From contig JAUKUA010000002.1 of the NCBI GenBank assembly GCA_030549175.1, positions 2,418,001 through 2,482,000 on the forward strand: 64,000 bases of DNA, written 5' to 3'. Both the position numbers and the translations under genes were made by a program. This DNA comes from Lasiosphaeris hirsuta. Its lineage: Eukaryota > Ascomycota > Sordariomycetes > Sordariales > Lasiosphaeriaceae. The notes below the pieces were generated by a model. That model was not told where the DNA came from. It made no database searches and saw nothing but the letters and a program-made list of their open reading frames with translations. Below, piece by piece: positions 1 to 11,266 of the stretch. Position 1 is the first letter of the stretch. Every line of letters starts with the position of its first letter.

Positions 1-963
1 GTGGCATTTGAAGAAGATTCTTTCGTCTTTGCACAGGGATGTGGCAGCGAAAATGGCGACAATTTATCAGGTCGTCGTTTGTTCTTTCAAGAGGCTCACT
101 CGTAGCTTCAAAGTCCCGTCCCGTCAGGTTCCGTGCTAACAAGCGCGTGTGACTGGAGTGTGGATGGCACACCCCTGACACGCCAATTGCATTTTGATTG
201 GCTGGGTTGCCTCACAACCGGAACGCGAAATATGCTCGAAAAGTCACGAAAACGCGTCGAGTTCGCGGGGTCATTTGATGAGCCTGTTAATTGGCTTATG
301 GATGTGGCTAACCAACGACATCGTCGCGTTCCACCCAATTCTCTCGCTCCTCCTTTTAGCCCGCGCGCCATCCCGCGCGCTCGAAATCGCGCTTCCCGTT
401 CCCATCCCAATCACCCTCTGATCTTACACAGAGTTGCCAGCAAATCCAACACCCACGCACCTGCATATTCTCGTACACCGCGTCCGACCCAACAATTCAT
501 AAAACAAAACAGGAAAGAGGTATAGTGACCACAAATGCTGCATAGACCAATCCGTCCTCTTGAACACACTGAACACACCAACACCGCCCCCATGAACGTG
601 TAGAACGTAGAAGTTCGATACTGGGGTGGGGAAAAAAAAAAAGGCGCAGGGCGCAAAAACAGTCGACACCCAAAGGGACACCTAGGGGGTGTGTGTACTC
701 GTTATCACCCGTGAACTCCGATGCTCCAAACCACACATTAAACCAACGCAAAGTGATAAAACTCAAAATGTGAAGAAACCCGACAAGTGAGGTATGATGC
801 ATAAAACCAATGGCCCAGCCTGGTACATAAGAAAAGGCGAGGGGAAACGACCGAAGAAAAAAGGAGGAGCCAAGAAACCAAACGTAAAGGAAATAAGATG
901 CTTGGTCAGAGACACACGTAGCCTCAAATATAATGTGAGGAGTGGAGTTGTGAAGCGGGGTTT
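1..963. other. Intergenic, 3' flank of the Whi5-like gene
   Basis: No convincing gene. Several overlapping open frames of 75-183 codons lie on both strands, but none has recognisable domains or splice structure. An A-run sits at about 630-641. It probably includes the 3' UTR of the minus-strand gene that ends at 964. Confidence 0.5.
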
Positions 964-2120
964 TCAAGTGAGGTCGTCGAACGTAAGCCGCCGCCTTGCA
1001 ATGCTCAGTGGTGTCTTGCCCCCGGGGGCGAGGGATGGTGTTTTCCACGGCTTTTGTGCTGGACTGGGCGTCATGTGAACAAAATCCGAAAAGTCAAATG
1101 CCAGACCGGGCGTGTTGAGGAAGGGATTACCACCGCCTGGGGTGGTCATCATCGAAGATGGTAGGGCTAGCTTGTTCTTTGGCGGCGGGGTGGAGGGAGG
1201 CTCCATCCTGTTATTCTTGGGGGGGTTCGCGGGTGAAGGCGAGGCCGCCAGATAGAGGAGAAGATCAGCACCCTCCTCGCCTGACTTGGCTTCATTTGCA
1301 GGCGCAGTGGCTGCTGGTGCCGAGGCCTTGTCCTTGTTCTTCTTGTTCGGACCAGCACGACTTCGCATCGGGGGCGTCCGGGGCGGGGATGCATGTCCGT
1401 GGTTTGAGCGGAACGAGTGTGCCGGCAGAAGGTCATCGTCTTCATCCGAATTAGCGGCGTAGTTGGGTGGCGAGGTGATAACCTCGGCAATTTGCTGAGA
1501 GCCGGCGAAGAACGATACGTCTGGTCCGGTAGACGTAGTGAAATGCTGCTGTCGCCTAGGTTTTATCGGTGATGATTGCGCCAGCTGATGGTGATCTTTC
1601 CAGGATGTATGGCCGGTCGTAAAAGACCTGTGCGGTGTGGGGGAGTGACGGAACCGCTTGGTCGGGCTTGATGTGGTGTCGTCAAAGGTGGCCATGTAAG
1701 TACGCTTCCGGTGACCTGTACTGCCATTGCTGGACCCAATTGCGTCGGAAAAGAAAGGAGCCTTGAGGGGCGAGCTCATGAGGGCCCTCGCGGGGTACGG
1801 AAGATCGGAGGCGCTCGACGAGGAGTCAGACATAACATCACCATCGTGGTGCCTCTTGCGCCGTATCTCCTCCTCAACTTTGGGCTCGATGGTGTCGAGG
1901 GTGAGGTCCTCCCAGCCATGTTTCGTCTTGAACTGGGCCAGGGCGAGGCGGTTCTGCAGCCTCCAGGCCATCTAGTTCGGAATACCTTCTTTAGCACCCT
2001 GCTTTGGAAACCCTCCCAGGGGCCACCCCAGGCATCAGTTGCACATACCTTGCTGATTTCCAGTCGCTTCATAACCCTATCCGCCACCATTTCGGGGTGC
2101 TTCTTCGCCGGCGACGACAT
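964..2120 (-). CDS. Whi5/Nrm1-like G1/S transcriptional repressor
   Basis: Two exons are inferred: 2049-2120 (24 codons) and 964-1971, joined over a 77-nt intron (donor GTATGT, acceptor CTAG), giving 359 aa. Residues 19-60 carry the short Whi5/Nrm1 (GTB) motif, with 'LQNRLALAQFKTKHGWE' straddling just after the splice junction. In this family the motif binds SBF/MBF-type G1/S transcription factors. The rest is low-complexity and Ser/Pro/Thr-rich, with many SP/TP sites (TPPMRS, SPSPA, TPPPK) expected for CDK control. It ends in LTFDDLT. The start at 2120 has A at -3. An in-frame ATG at 2144 would add eight residues (MPFSKPRR) but in a weaker context. Family placement rests on the motif alone, and the cell-cycle role is inferred from yeast homologues. 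Confidence 0.75.
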
Positions 2121-4919
2121 TCTTCTCGGTTTAGAAAAAGGCATTAGCGTACAAGGCGTTGGCGCTCGATTGTGGTCTGGTGGTTGCGGAAGCGTTTGTG
2201 GGTGGGACTTCGGGTCAGAAATTGCAGATTGCAGGCTGTCCCTAGGTGCTGTCACAGAGCAAGGGATTGACTATGAGAGGGAGGGGCCAGCTTCCAACCC
2301 CAACGCAGAACCTAGAAGATGTCGCTTGGTATCGTATGAACAACCTAGGCGGCGTAGATATCTCTAAGGGAAAGGCCCCAATGCCGCTTAGGAATCCAGG
2401 TAGGTATTGAAGAGGGGAATAAAGCTGAGCAGTCCAGTCCAGGTTGCTCGAGATGCGCTGTTGCCCGCAGGAACGGGGGCTGGAGCAAATTCACATTCCT
2501 GTGGAAACCGGTAGATTAGCTGAGCACTGGCCCTCCCAGCTGCATTACGGCAAGGAACCCAGCAAATAGCAGCAAATCGCAAGCCATTACAGGGGCACTT
2601 AGGCCAGCCCGGGCCACCGATTGTTCGTCAATTTGTCGCTTACATCTCTCTCTGCCTTGTGCTTTTCAGGTTACTTGCATGCCACCAAGGCGACCTCACA
2701 ACCTGCAACCCACAAACCCCACGACCGAAGAAGGGGTCATTACTTTCACCATGTCATCCGCAGTGGCGTCCATCAAAAACGAAGCAAATTGTTTGGCTCT
2801 TACTTCCGACACTGCCGACCCGCTGGTTGCCTTACGGGTGTTCGACCCACATGGCTGATGATGATCTGGTAATGGAGGGGAGCCATTATATAAAGCTAAA
2901 CAGGTATGGATACCTGCCCCGTACTATACACGAGCTAGAATTCAGGCGACTTGCATCGCCGCTCGTGTCCCGGGCTACGGCATCGTCCTTCCTCAGATAC
3001 CGGCTCATTCTACGATGGGCCCAGCGTTCCCCCACATCGGCGCAATGGCAGTAACCCGGCTCGGTTGCGGGCTGAAATAACCATTCGCCAAGTCTACGAC
3101 CCTCTCTCAACAAACAAATACCGACGGTTGGCCTTTACTCAAAGAGCGGCAGCAGGCGAGAGCGTGATCAATGTCTAACAGCGTAGTGCGATGCCTTCTT
3201 TCCGCCGCCTCTTGCGGAACTCCTAAGCCCAGCTGCAGATTCAGTTGCAGAAAATAACGATGCCGAGCTAAGAGTCGAGCCCTCTTGCGGCCATTGAAGC
3301 ATGTGTGCTCCGTCAGGCGAATGCTGTTAGCACCTGATGGTCGGCTCGTATTCATCTCGCTGCCGCCAGGCCAAGTTCTTCCCGGGCTTGGGACTAGCTA
3401 TCAGCAATCCTTCTCCCAGACCAGGACGCCGAGCCACCTATACCTAGTAACAACCCCAAAATTCCTCAGAACAGACAAACAATTCCAGTTCGGACTTGCA
3501 CAACCTTACTATGCTATATCACTGCTTCCGCGATGCGGAGAAGAAGGCCTTGAGCTCCAAGTCCCCTGGATGGTGCTCCTAGTTTTACAGACCTCCGAGT
3601 TTTGCAGAGAAGCCAGAGGTCAGCCTCCCAGGTTCGGCGGTTCAACTTGTCGGGCATCCCTTCCCTCCCAGCATCAGCATCGATAAGCACTTCACCGTAT
3701 TTGGGCGTTGCGCTATCGCCTTACCCCTTCCGCTTTTGACATGCAAATCTGCACAAAGCAATCGTGCCACGAGAGGGGGGCTCATTAAGTAGATGCTCAG
3801 CCGTCCTGCCTCCCTCGTGGTGCCTTCTGCATCCCATCTTCTTATTTTATTTCCAACTGCCTGCTGCAAGTCGACCAGAACAGTGCACTGTGGTTTGAAG
3901 ACATGCGGTGCAGCCAATAGTCATTGGGCCTTCCTTGTTTCGTTGCGGCGCTCTTCCAAGAGTGCAAGGCTCGAGCCAGTCTTTTCCAAGTTACAAGACC
4001 GCATTCCCTGCTCAAGGCCGTTTGAGAACCACGACCGACCGCCCGCCCGTTCTGATCTTCGGCCGCCGGTGCTTCGCCAAGAGCCTCCAGGAACCAGGGC
4101 TCGACACAATCGCCGAGTCCTGCCGCCGCCGCGTCACCCTTGGGGCCGTTCGCCCGTCTCGCCTCTCGCGGCTTACTCCTTTGCTTCGCACATTTCCTGA
4201 CTTTGTGGCCACTGCTCGCTGCGACTGGACGTCTCTCACCAAGCCACGGCGGGTTACACGTGTACCGCTAGCTCTAACTGGACTCCTTGCAGCCAGCACG
4301 CCTCCAGGACTGCGAGCTGTGGTGATTATCTATCCCACCCGCTGTCGCCCACGGTCTTAGTCGGGCGCCGTCAGGAGGGGAGATAACGAGCGCGCCGCTG
4401 CTTGGGTTGAGATAAAGCCCTGGGCAGCCATCGCCTTTGATCACTGGCCTGTCGCCGCTCCCCAACCAATCAGTTGCGCAGCTAGAGCACTGGGGCAGGC
4501 CGAAACGCAGATACGTCATCGAGCCGCCGCGCAGCTAGGAAGCTGCATTTGCCGGGCTGCGCTGGATGTGTCGCAATACAGGCTTGACAGGGGATAATAA
4601 ACTGCCAGAGCTTCGTGACACCACCTCTACCGGTTTCTGTCTCACTGCTCCATACATACAGCCCGTACTTGATCTACCTCGCCCTCCCACCATCACTCCA
4701 CCCCGTGGCCAATCGGCCGGGATAGCGCTGCTTGTTAACCCCAAAGCCTGCTCAGTCTTGCCCGTGAGCCTCCCCCTAACTAGAGTCTAGTGCGCCCATT
4801 TTCTTTTCGCGGCCTGTTGTACAGCTCCCTAATAAACCTTCCACCACTCAAACTTCCTGTCTTCATACGGCCATTTAGGCTCGGCATCGGAACGGGAGTG
4901 ACTGTGCTATCATACAACC
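2121..4919. other. 2.8-kb divergent intergenic region
   Basis: This lies between the starts of the Whi5-like gene (leftward) and the metallopeptidase gene (rightward), so it should hold both promoters. A TATATAAAG element sits at about 2887-2895. Overlapping open frames of up to 150 codons at 3.8-4.4 kb occur in several frames at once without domains or splice signals, and I do not regard them as genes. Confidence 0.5.
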
Positions 4920-7456
4920 ATGGCGCCGTCCTTTCTCAACTTTAAGCAGCTGCGGAGGAGGTCGAGGGCGAGCTTCAGGACAGAAACATCAACAGACACT
5001 TCGAGCGATGCGAGCCATGGCACCACTCCCACCACCGGATCTCTAACCCCTCCGTCAATTGGTCAGCAGTCGGACCCAGCCCTGAACCTGCAACTGAAGG
5101 ACCAGCCGCCACCATCTCCCGCCGCCGTGACGGCGCGGCCTCCACTTCAAACCGCCGCAAACGGCGCCACAAACAGATACAGTGTATCGGGCATGGCCGG
5201 TCTAGGATCGCCGGTGCAAACAGGAAGGGGGCCAAGCTTGCCCGTCTCTCAGTTCTCGCCCCGGATAACCAATGTGCCAGATAACACTTGGGTGAGTCCT
5301 TCGCTCGGGACTTCCGTTTCATACTACACGGCCACATACTGTGTTGTGAGATAGATCCTAACCCTCATATAGGTCTACCAAAAGATCCTACTCGTGCACG
5401 GTACGGTTGGCGATCCGTCTCAGCAGTCACTTGACGGGACACTCACCATAAGTCGGCTTGATGACAACTTCCCTCCGACCTTCTGGCCCGTATGCAACTC
5501 TCATTTCAAGGCCCTGGTTTATATGATGCCTGGTGCCAACCGTGTGCGCTTTGACTTTTCGAGCCCCAAGCTTGCCAACAGCGGGTCATCTAACCCTATC
5601 CACGCCTCCTATCTTACGATTCACATGATTCCTCCCACCAACGCTCCGCCGCTCCAGCTTGCGATATTACTGGCAAAAGACTCACCCGCCACCTTTGATG
5701 CGGTGCCCGCGAGAGTTGAACGAGAGGGAAATGGGCTGGATACCGCAATTCGCAAATTCCGCATGGCTGCGTATTTATGGCAAGCATTCACTGCCGAACA
5801 GATGTGGCGCAACAAGTTTGGACGCCGCACTTTTAGGTTCGAGGAGGAGTGGACCGCCGGCACATCGAATCAGAGAGACAGAGACTGCGGTACTTTGCGA
5901 TCCGAGGCACGTGTCCACATTATCCGGACAGAGAAGACGCTGGCCGAAATACGAGACCTTGATCGGGCACAACAGAATCCCAATGCAACAGATAAGGGAG
6001 CCCTGTATGGGATTGCTGCAGATGCCGTCAAAGACTACTTCAAGCCGTTACCGGGGCAGAGGCAGTACGTCTCAGTGTTGATCTTGGACTCTCACTGGGA
6101 CAGAGAGTCGAAAACTATTGTAGGACACGCCGCGCTAGGGGGCAACTCAGGCGATCTGCAACTGGCCATTTTTGGGTCGCACTGCCTCCAGAGTTACCCG
6201 ACGAGCTTCGAAGAGGTGGTGCCGGCATTTACTGACTGCACCCCAACGGATACTAGCTGCGTGGGCAACGATTGTAACGAAGCTGGAAGCTCATGGGAAG
6301 CAGCCAACATTGGGATCGGAGCCCACCTTCACGAGACCGGTCACCTCTTTGGCCTGCCACACCAAGAAAATGGCGTGATGGCACGGGACTATACTACCTT
6401 TAACCGCACTTTTCTCGCCCGGGAAGCTTACTCGACCCGAACACGGTCCAAGGGCGGTCCGGTCTTCCAAGAGGACGAGTGCACCTGGCACCGCCTAGAT
6501 TGCCTCCGCTTCCGGAGTCATCCTTGCTTCCGACTCCCGAATGACGTGACGACGAACCCCGACGAGAGCGTTCACGCCTGGCCGGTTGATGGCGGTAACG
6601 TGGCGGTAACAGCCCCGACAGGTATCGCCTACCTAGAGGTTTTTGGCGATGGCGACGACGTGTGTCACAACTGGATTGAATACCCCGCCGACCCTGGTTC
6701 GACGCAGCGCCAAGTGACTCTGAGCGAGCAGGAATTGCGAGACCGCCTCCCTGAAGAGAAGAGAAAGGGGAAACTCAGGATATGCATCAAGTCCCACGGC
6801 GGCGGGGAATTGGATATTGACGACTTCAGGAAGCTGTGCTCCAAAGAGTCGACTCTCAAGGTGCCATCAGCCATCCCTGGGCTGGGCAAAGCAGCTTACC
6901 GGGGGAAAAAGCTGGGGCTATCGCAAATGGAAAACAGCGAGCCCCATGAGCTAATATTTGCCAGTGCCATGCGGCAGGACCGTGTCCTCTCTCGTATTAT
7001 ATTTTACCATGGCTTCGCCCTTGATGGTTTGGAGTTTGTCTATGACGATGATTCACGCCAATTGTTTGGCAAGAAGGGAGGCAAGGAGGGCGGTGATAGT
7101 TTTGACATGGGTATGAGTGCGCTTCCCCCTTGTCCCCGAGCCTCTGCTAAGTCCATATTCTTGCTAGATATTCGCCGCGGAGAGTATATCACCGGCTTCC
7201 TTGTCAGATCCGGTTTCTGGATCGATGCCATCCAGGTATTGACCAGCCTTGGAAGGAGATCGCCTGTCTTTGGGAACATGCATGGTGGTTCTGCGTACGC
7301 CTGCCTCGTGGATTTCAAGCATCCCACTCGCTAATATGCTGCTAACCCCTGTTTCCTAGGCACACGCTAATACCACCGAGAGGCTACAACATATGCGGCG
7401 TAACCGGTTCTTGTGGCGCATGGGTTGATGGCTTTTCTGTCATTATCAGCAAATAG
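4920..7456 (+). CDS. Metzincin-like zinc metallopeptidase (YIL108W type) with C-terminal jacalin-like domain
   Basis: Four exons are inferred: 4920-5291, 5373-7110, 7168-7294 and 7360-7456, giving 777 aa. Residues 1-124 are Ser/Pro/Thr-rich and look disordered. The catalytic signature HETGHLFGLPH starts near residue 444 and fits HExxHxxGxxH exactly. A nearby 'NGVM' could supply the Met-turn, so the zinc ligands and catalytic Glu look intact. The last ~150 residues (from about HELIFASAM through YNICGVTGSCGAWVDGF) resemble a jacalin-like lectin fold and are split by introns 2 and 3. The fungal family (yeast YIL108W, Pfam 'Metallopep') is predicted to be a protease, but its substrate is unknown. 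No signal peptide is seen, so it is probably cytosolic. Intron 2 is 57 nt, in frame and free of stops, so unspliced RNA would still encode protein. Confidence 0.85.
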
Positions 7457-8012
7457 TCATGACACAGCGTCCACGCGGCACTGGATAATCTTAATTTCTT
7501 ACCTGGTGGGGAGGTATCAGGCGGTCTGATTTATTGGGGGCAATAGCTTGTGACAGCATGATGAGAGAAGAGCATGCAAACATAATTTACTACTAATCCT
7601 TGGTGGCACCCGGGATTGAAGCGTGGACGGACTATTGGACTCCGGAATGGCCTCTTTCTAGGCGCAAGATACCTTGCTTTGATGTTAGGGATGTGCGTGT
7701 CACGGGTAATCATGCAGCCAGGCACAGTGGGAAGAAATGAGGGAAAATGTTAGCCTGCGAGTTTTAGGTATCGGGTGATACCACCATACACAGTACATAG
7801 ATGGATTGTCAATAGATTTTGGGCTTGTATATATACATACAATACAGGAGCGGTCACTCGTTGGCTCGGCTACTCTGGCTCTTTGGTCAGGATTGAGACG
7901 GCGACACATTGACATTTTGGCGTAAGCTAGGATCAGGTGGCTTAGAGTTGAAAGTATATTGGAAGTTTGTAAAATCTGTACACCGAGTTTAACTCCTGCC
8001 TAGGCTTTTTCT

Positions 8013-8028
8013 TTTGTTTGTTTGTTTG
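8013..8028. repeat. (TTTG)4 microsatellite
   Basis: Four tandem TTTG units are followed by a T run, in the convergent intergenic region. Confidence 0.8.
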
Positions 8029-8047
8029 TTTTTTGGCTTTTTTATTG

Positions 8048-8072
8048 ACCCCCATCCAAAATGGACGGGGGT
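8048..8072. repeat. Imperfect 11-nt inverted repeat
   Basis: The arms ACCCCCATCCA and TGGACGGGGGT pair at 10 of 11 positions (one A/C mismatch) around a 3-nt A loop. It lies between two convergent genes just after a T-rich stretch. A role in 3'-end formation is possible but untested. Confidence 0.5.
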
Positions 8073-8912
8073 GAGGCGGCCTGTTCCTAGCTGCACACGT
8101 ACTCGGGCCTAGCTTAGTCAAAGGGGACAGGCAGTCTTGTGTGCTTCCTGCGTTTAGATGACGGAGTTGTTGATGGTGGGGCGAATGGTTTTGTGAAGCC
8201 CGTCTTGGTCCATGTTTGCACAAGCCTTGCCGGCTTCGAGACCCATCTATCATAACCCCAAGCCAGAGCCTGTGGCGACATGGCTCACAGCGCGGATCTC
8301 GCCACCCATTATAGCCAGGTCGTGGTGATAATAAACACCCCCCATGAGGGCTTGGGCACCCCTACCCATCCCAACTTCTCGATGGCCGCGGGCTGTCAGT
8401 CTTGTGGCCGGAGGCGATGCTGTGGGTGGGCAGCGGTGGTTTATATCGCCTGTTTAACGAGCCCCTTTTGGCGAATGCATCATGTGGCGACTGACCTAAC
8501 TCCCTCTTGGCACTTACGGATGTACATACGGGACGGGGGTTACTCTAACATATATCTTGATATTGGAAATTCTAAACTTGCCGGCTGAAGTAGTTGACCA
8601 AAACATAGCTTCCGCCCCCGTCCCCCCCCCCCAAAGTTCTTCCTTAATACGGCTGGTGAACTCGTTATCAGAGGCTCAAATTTACTCCCTGGCGTCTAAA
8701 CGACTCCCCTGGCACGGAGAAAGAAAGGTATTGATGCGCCAAGGATAGATTTCAATCTTTCTGAAGACCTTCCTTTTAACAACCAGAACATCTTCTGTAG
8801 CAGTCACACTCGGGCGTTACAAATACTTTTGTCTCGCCGTGCTATTTGTTGCCATATTGCGCTACCTCGCTCTATGCAATCACCATGATGTCACGACCCA
8901 TCACCGGGAAGC

Positions 8913-11266
8913 TCAGTCACTATCATCATCCTCGTCACTCTCCTCCTCGTCGGCATTTTCCAGCCACTCCACCAAGACCCGGCACTTCTCCTTGACATTG
9001 GATAGGTTCTCATTCTCCGACGCCCGCTTATCGCCCCACCATGCCAGGATACCCTCTTCTTCCAGTACATCCAGGTTGTATAGCTGCTGTAGCATGGCTG
9101 CAAGTAGGGCGCCTGCACGGGAAACCTCGAGTCCCTTGACGCCGAGCAAAGCCTTTTGAAGCGCGAGCGCAAACTCAGCCTGTATCGCGGGTCCCTCGCC
9201 TCCAACACCAACCTCCTTGATGAACTTGACAGCCCCCCGCTTTGAGACGAATGAGGTTTCGGCAGCCTTGGTCGGCTCCAGTCGCCCATTTTCGGGGCTT
9301 AGCAGCTCCGAAGCCCGCCTGACAAAGGCAACAGCAATTGCCCGCCGCATAGAACTATCGGAAGCGTTGTTGGCCAGTCTAAGGCCCATAAACTCGAGCT
9401 TAGCAGAGTCAAAATCCTCGCTATCGTCGGCGCGGAGCGCATCCAACAGGCCGTGGACAGCATCGCTATGGAAGGCGTCCGACGACTTGGAGGCACCAGC
9501 GGCTGAGTCGTACGAGGCGAATGAGGAGAGTCGACTGCGACCCTCGCCAAAGTTGCCAGCTGCATAAGAGCCAGCATGCGAATCGCCGTCGCCCGACTCG
9601 AAGTCATCAGTTGAGGCGAGTGTTGAAATAGATGATGAAGAGAGATTGAGGTTTTCGAGAGAGTATAAGAGCGTAGTTTGTAGGATAGCGGGATCTGCCT
9701 CTTCGTCATCGGAATCGTCGTCGCCCCCAAGCGCCTCGTGGTAAAGAGCGCCCTTGCCGCCTTCTCCAACAAGCGAGGTGTCGGCGACGACAGGGTGCCT
9801 GCCATGGTCGAAAAGCGAGATACGTGGTGTTGGGTCTGGCTTTAAGCTTATCCCGTCTCCAACCCGCACCTTGTACGAAAGGAGGGAGCCGGCTGGGATC
9901 TGAGAGCCCTCTCCAACCGTCACGGAATTTGCCAGGATAGAGTGTACTACAGAAGAGCCGTCTGAAATCACGGCATCGTCCCAAACGTAGCTGTTCTTGA
10001 TAGTGACATTCTTCCCAATCTTGCATCTCCTGCCGATAACGCTCTTTGTGACCGTAGACCCTGCACCGACGGTTGTACTCCTCCCAAGCACTGATTTTAT
10101 GACTTTGCTTCCCCTGGTGATTATAACACCATCTTCCAAACAGGAACCCTCCCTGGTTCTCTTGAATGACTGACCGTGGACCAAATTGGTATCGGGCACG
10201 TAAGGGAAGGTCCAGCGCTCGAGGATATCCCTGCTGATGCAATCGTACATTTGGAGGTTGCTGGCGCGTGCTGCATATCCCTTGTCCACAATTTCGGTAT
10301 AAATGAGCTTCCCGTTCAACTCCCAGTCCTTTAGCACACCATGCAGAAAGTTCTTTCGGGGCAATTCATAGTCGAAGCTCTCTGACCACAATGCCAATAC
10401 TTCGGGTGTGCAGATATCGATACCACAGTCGGCAAGGTCGGACCGGAGTTCGAACTCCGGGTACTCAAAGAGAGCGGGATCCAGGTTTGCGTAGTGATCC
10501 TCCTGCAGAGGATGCATCTCGTCGTACTGCAAACACCTGCCAGTTGATGGCTCAACGGCGAATATAGGTGTGATAACCCTGGCCTTGGCTGCCCGGTGGG
10601 GCTGCTCTCCGATTTCGCGCAGGACCATCGTCATGCAAGCATCCCGGTTGGCTTCTCTTCGTTCGCGGTGCTTTGTTAGGGCTTCGTCAAGTGGAATATT
10701 GGCGACCAGATCGCCGTGAACGAGAATAAAGTCGCCGCTCATAAGATTCCGCTTATCGAGGTCTCGCAGGAAGTCGCCGACTGAGGTTGCATCGGACACG
10801 CGAATGAAGTCGAGAGAGGTAAAGGGAGAGATGATGCTGGTTGGGCTCCATCGTGGGGAGTCATGAATGTATGTCTCAACCTCTTCGGAATGAGTCCCGC
10901 AGTATATGAAGGCTTCTTGAACGCCGTTCGACGCCAGAAACTCCAGGGTGTATTCGATAATTGGGACTCCAGCTAGAGGGAGGAGACACTGTTGGAGCTG
11001 GTGAGCAACTACGTAGGCGGAGCAGGGCGCATTCGACCGGGCTTACTCTTGGCTTTTCGAGGGTGAATGGCTTGAATCTGTCTTGGAAAGAGTCGGCAAG
11101 CACCTGCAGAGCATACGTCAATGAAACCTGTAGGTGAAGCCGGCATTGAGGGCTCGATAATACTCACAACTGCTTGGAGGACATCCTCTCTCTTCTCTTC
11201 AGTGCCAGCCTTTGTGGGCTTCTTTGCCTTGGCGGCAGCCCCGCCTTTGCTCTGTTTGCTTGACAT
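8913..11266 (-). CDS. GCD6: Translation initiation factor eIF2B, epsilon (catalytic GEF) subunit
   Basis: Three exons are inferred: 11168-11266, 11047-11103 and 8913-10988, giving 743 aa, close to the usual ~710-750. The N-terminus is Lys/Ala-rich. A nucleotidyltransferase-like domain follows (VLADSFQDRFKPFTLEKP, then LAGVPIIEYTLEFLASNGV and VHGDLVANIPLDEAL). Left-handed beta-helix hexapeptide repeats come next (SKVIKSVLGRSTTVGAG, GRRCKIGKNVTIKNSYVWDD). The C-terminus is a W2/HEAT-like domain with a very acidic tail (DEEESDEDDDSD), which in this family contacts eIF2. eIF2B exchanges GDP for GTP on eIF2 and is the target of eIF2-alpha phosphorylation under amino-acid starvation. The first intron is 64 nt and the second 58 nt. 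The short exon 2 (57 nt) encodes a conserved segment, which supports the model. Confidence 0.95.

Larger units (their letters stand above)
7457..8912. other. Convergent 3'-3' intergenic region
   Basis: This separates the 3' ends of the metallopeptidase and eIF2B epsilon genes. It holds a short TTTG repeat and an imperfect hairpin (listed separately). No gene is seen. Confidence 0.5.

Noticed and set aside
3285..4360. Open frames of 130-150 codons in the region upstream of the metallopeptidase
   Set aside because: No domain, no splice signals that join them and competing frames on both strands.
7600..7680. tRNA-like 3' end on the minus strand (TTCAATCCCGGGTGCCACCA)
   Set aside because: The T-stem does not pair, no matching 5' acceptor strand or anticodon arm is found upstream.
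9217..9805. Open frames antisense to or overlapping eIF2B epsilon
   Set aside because: They are shadows of a well-supported conserved coding sequence.
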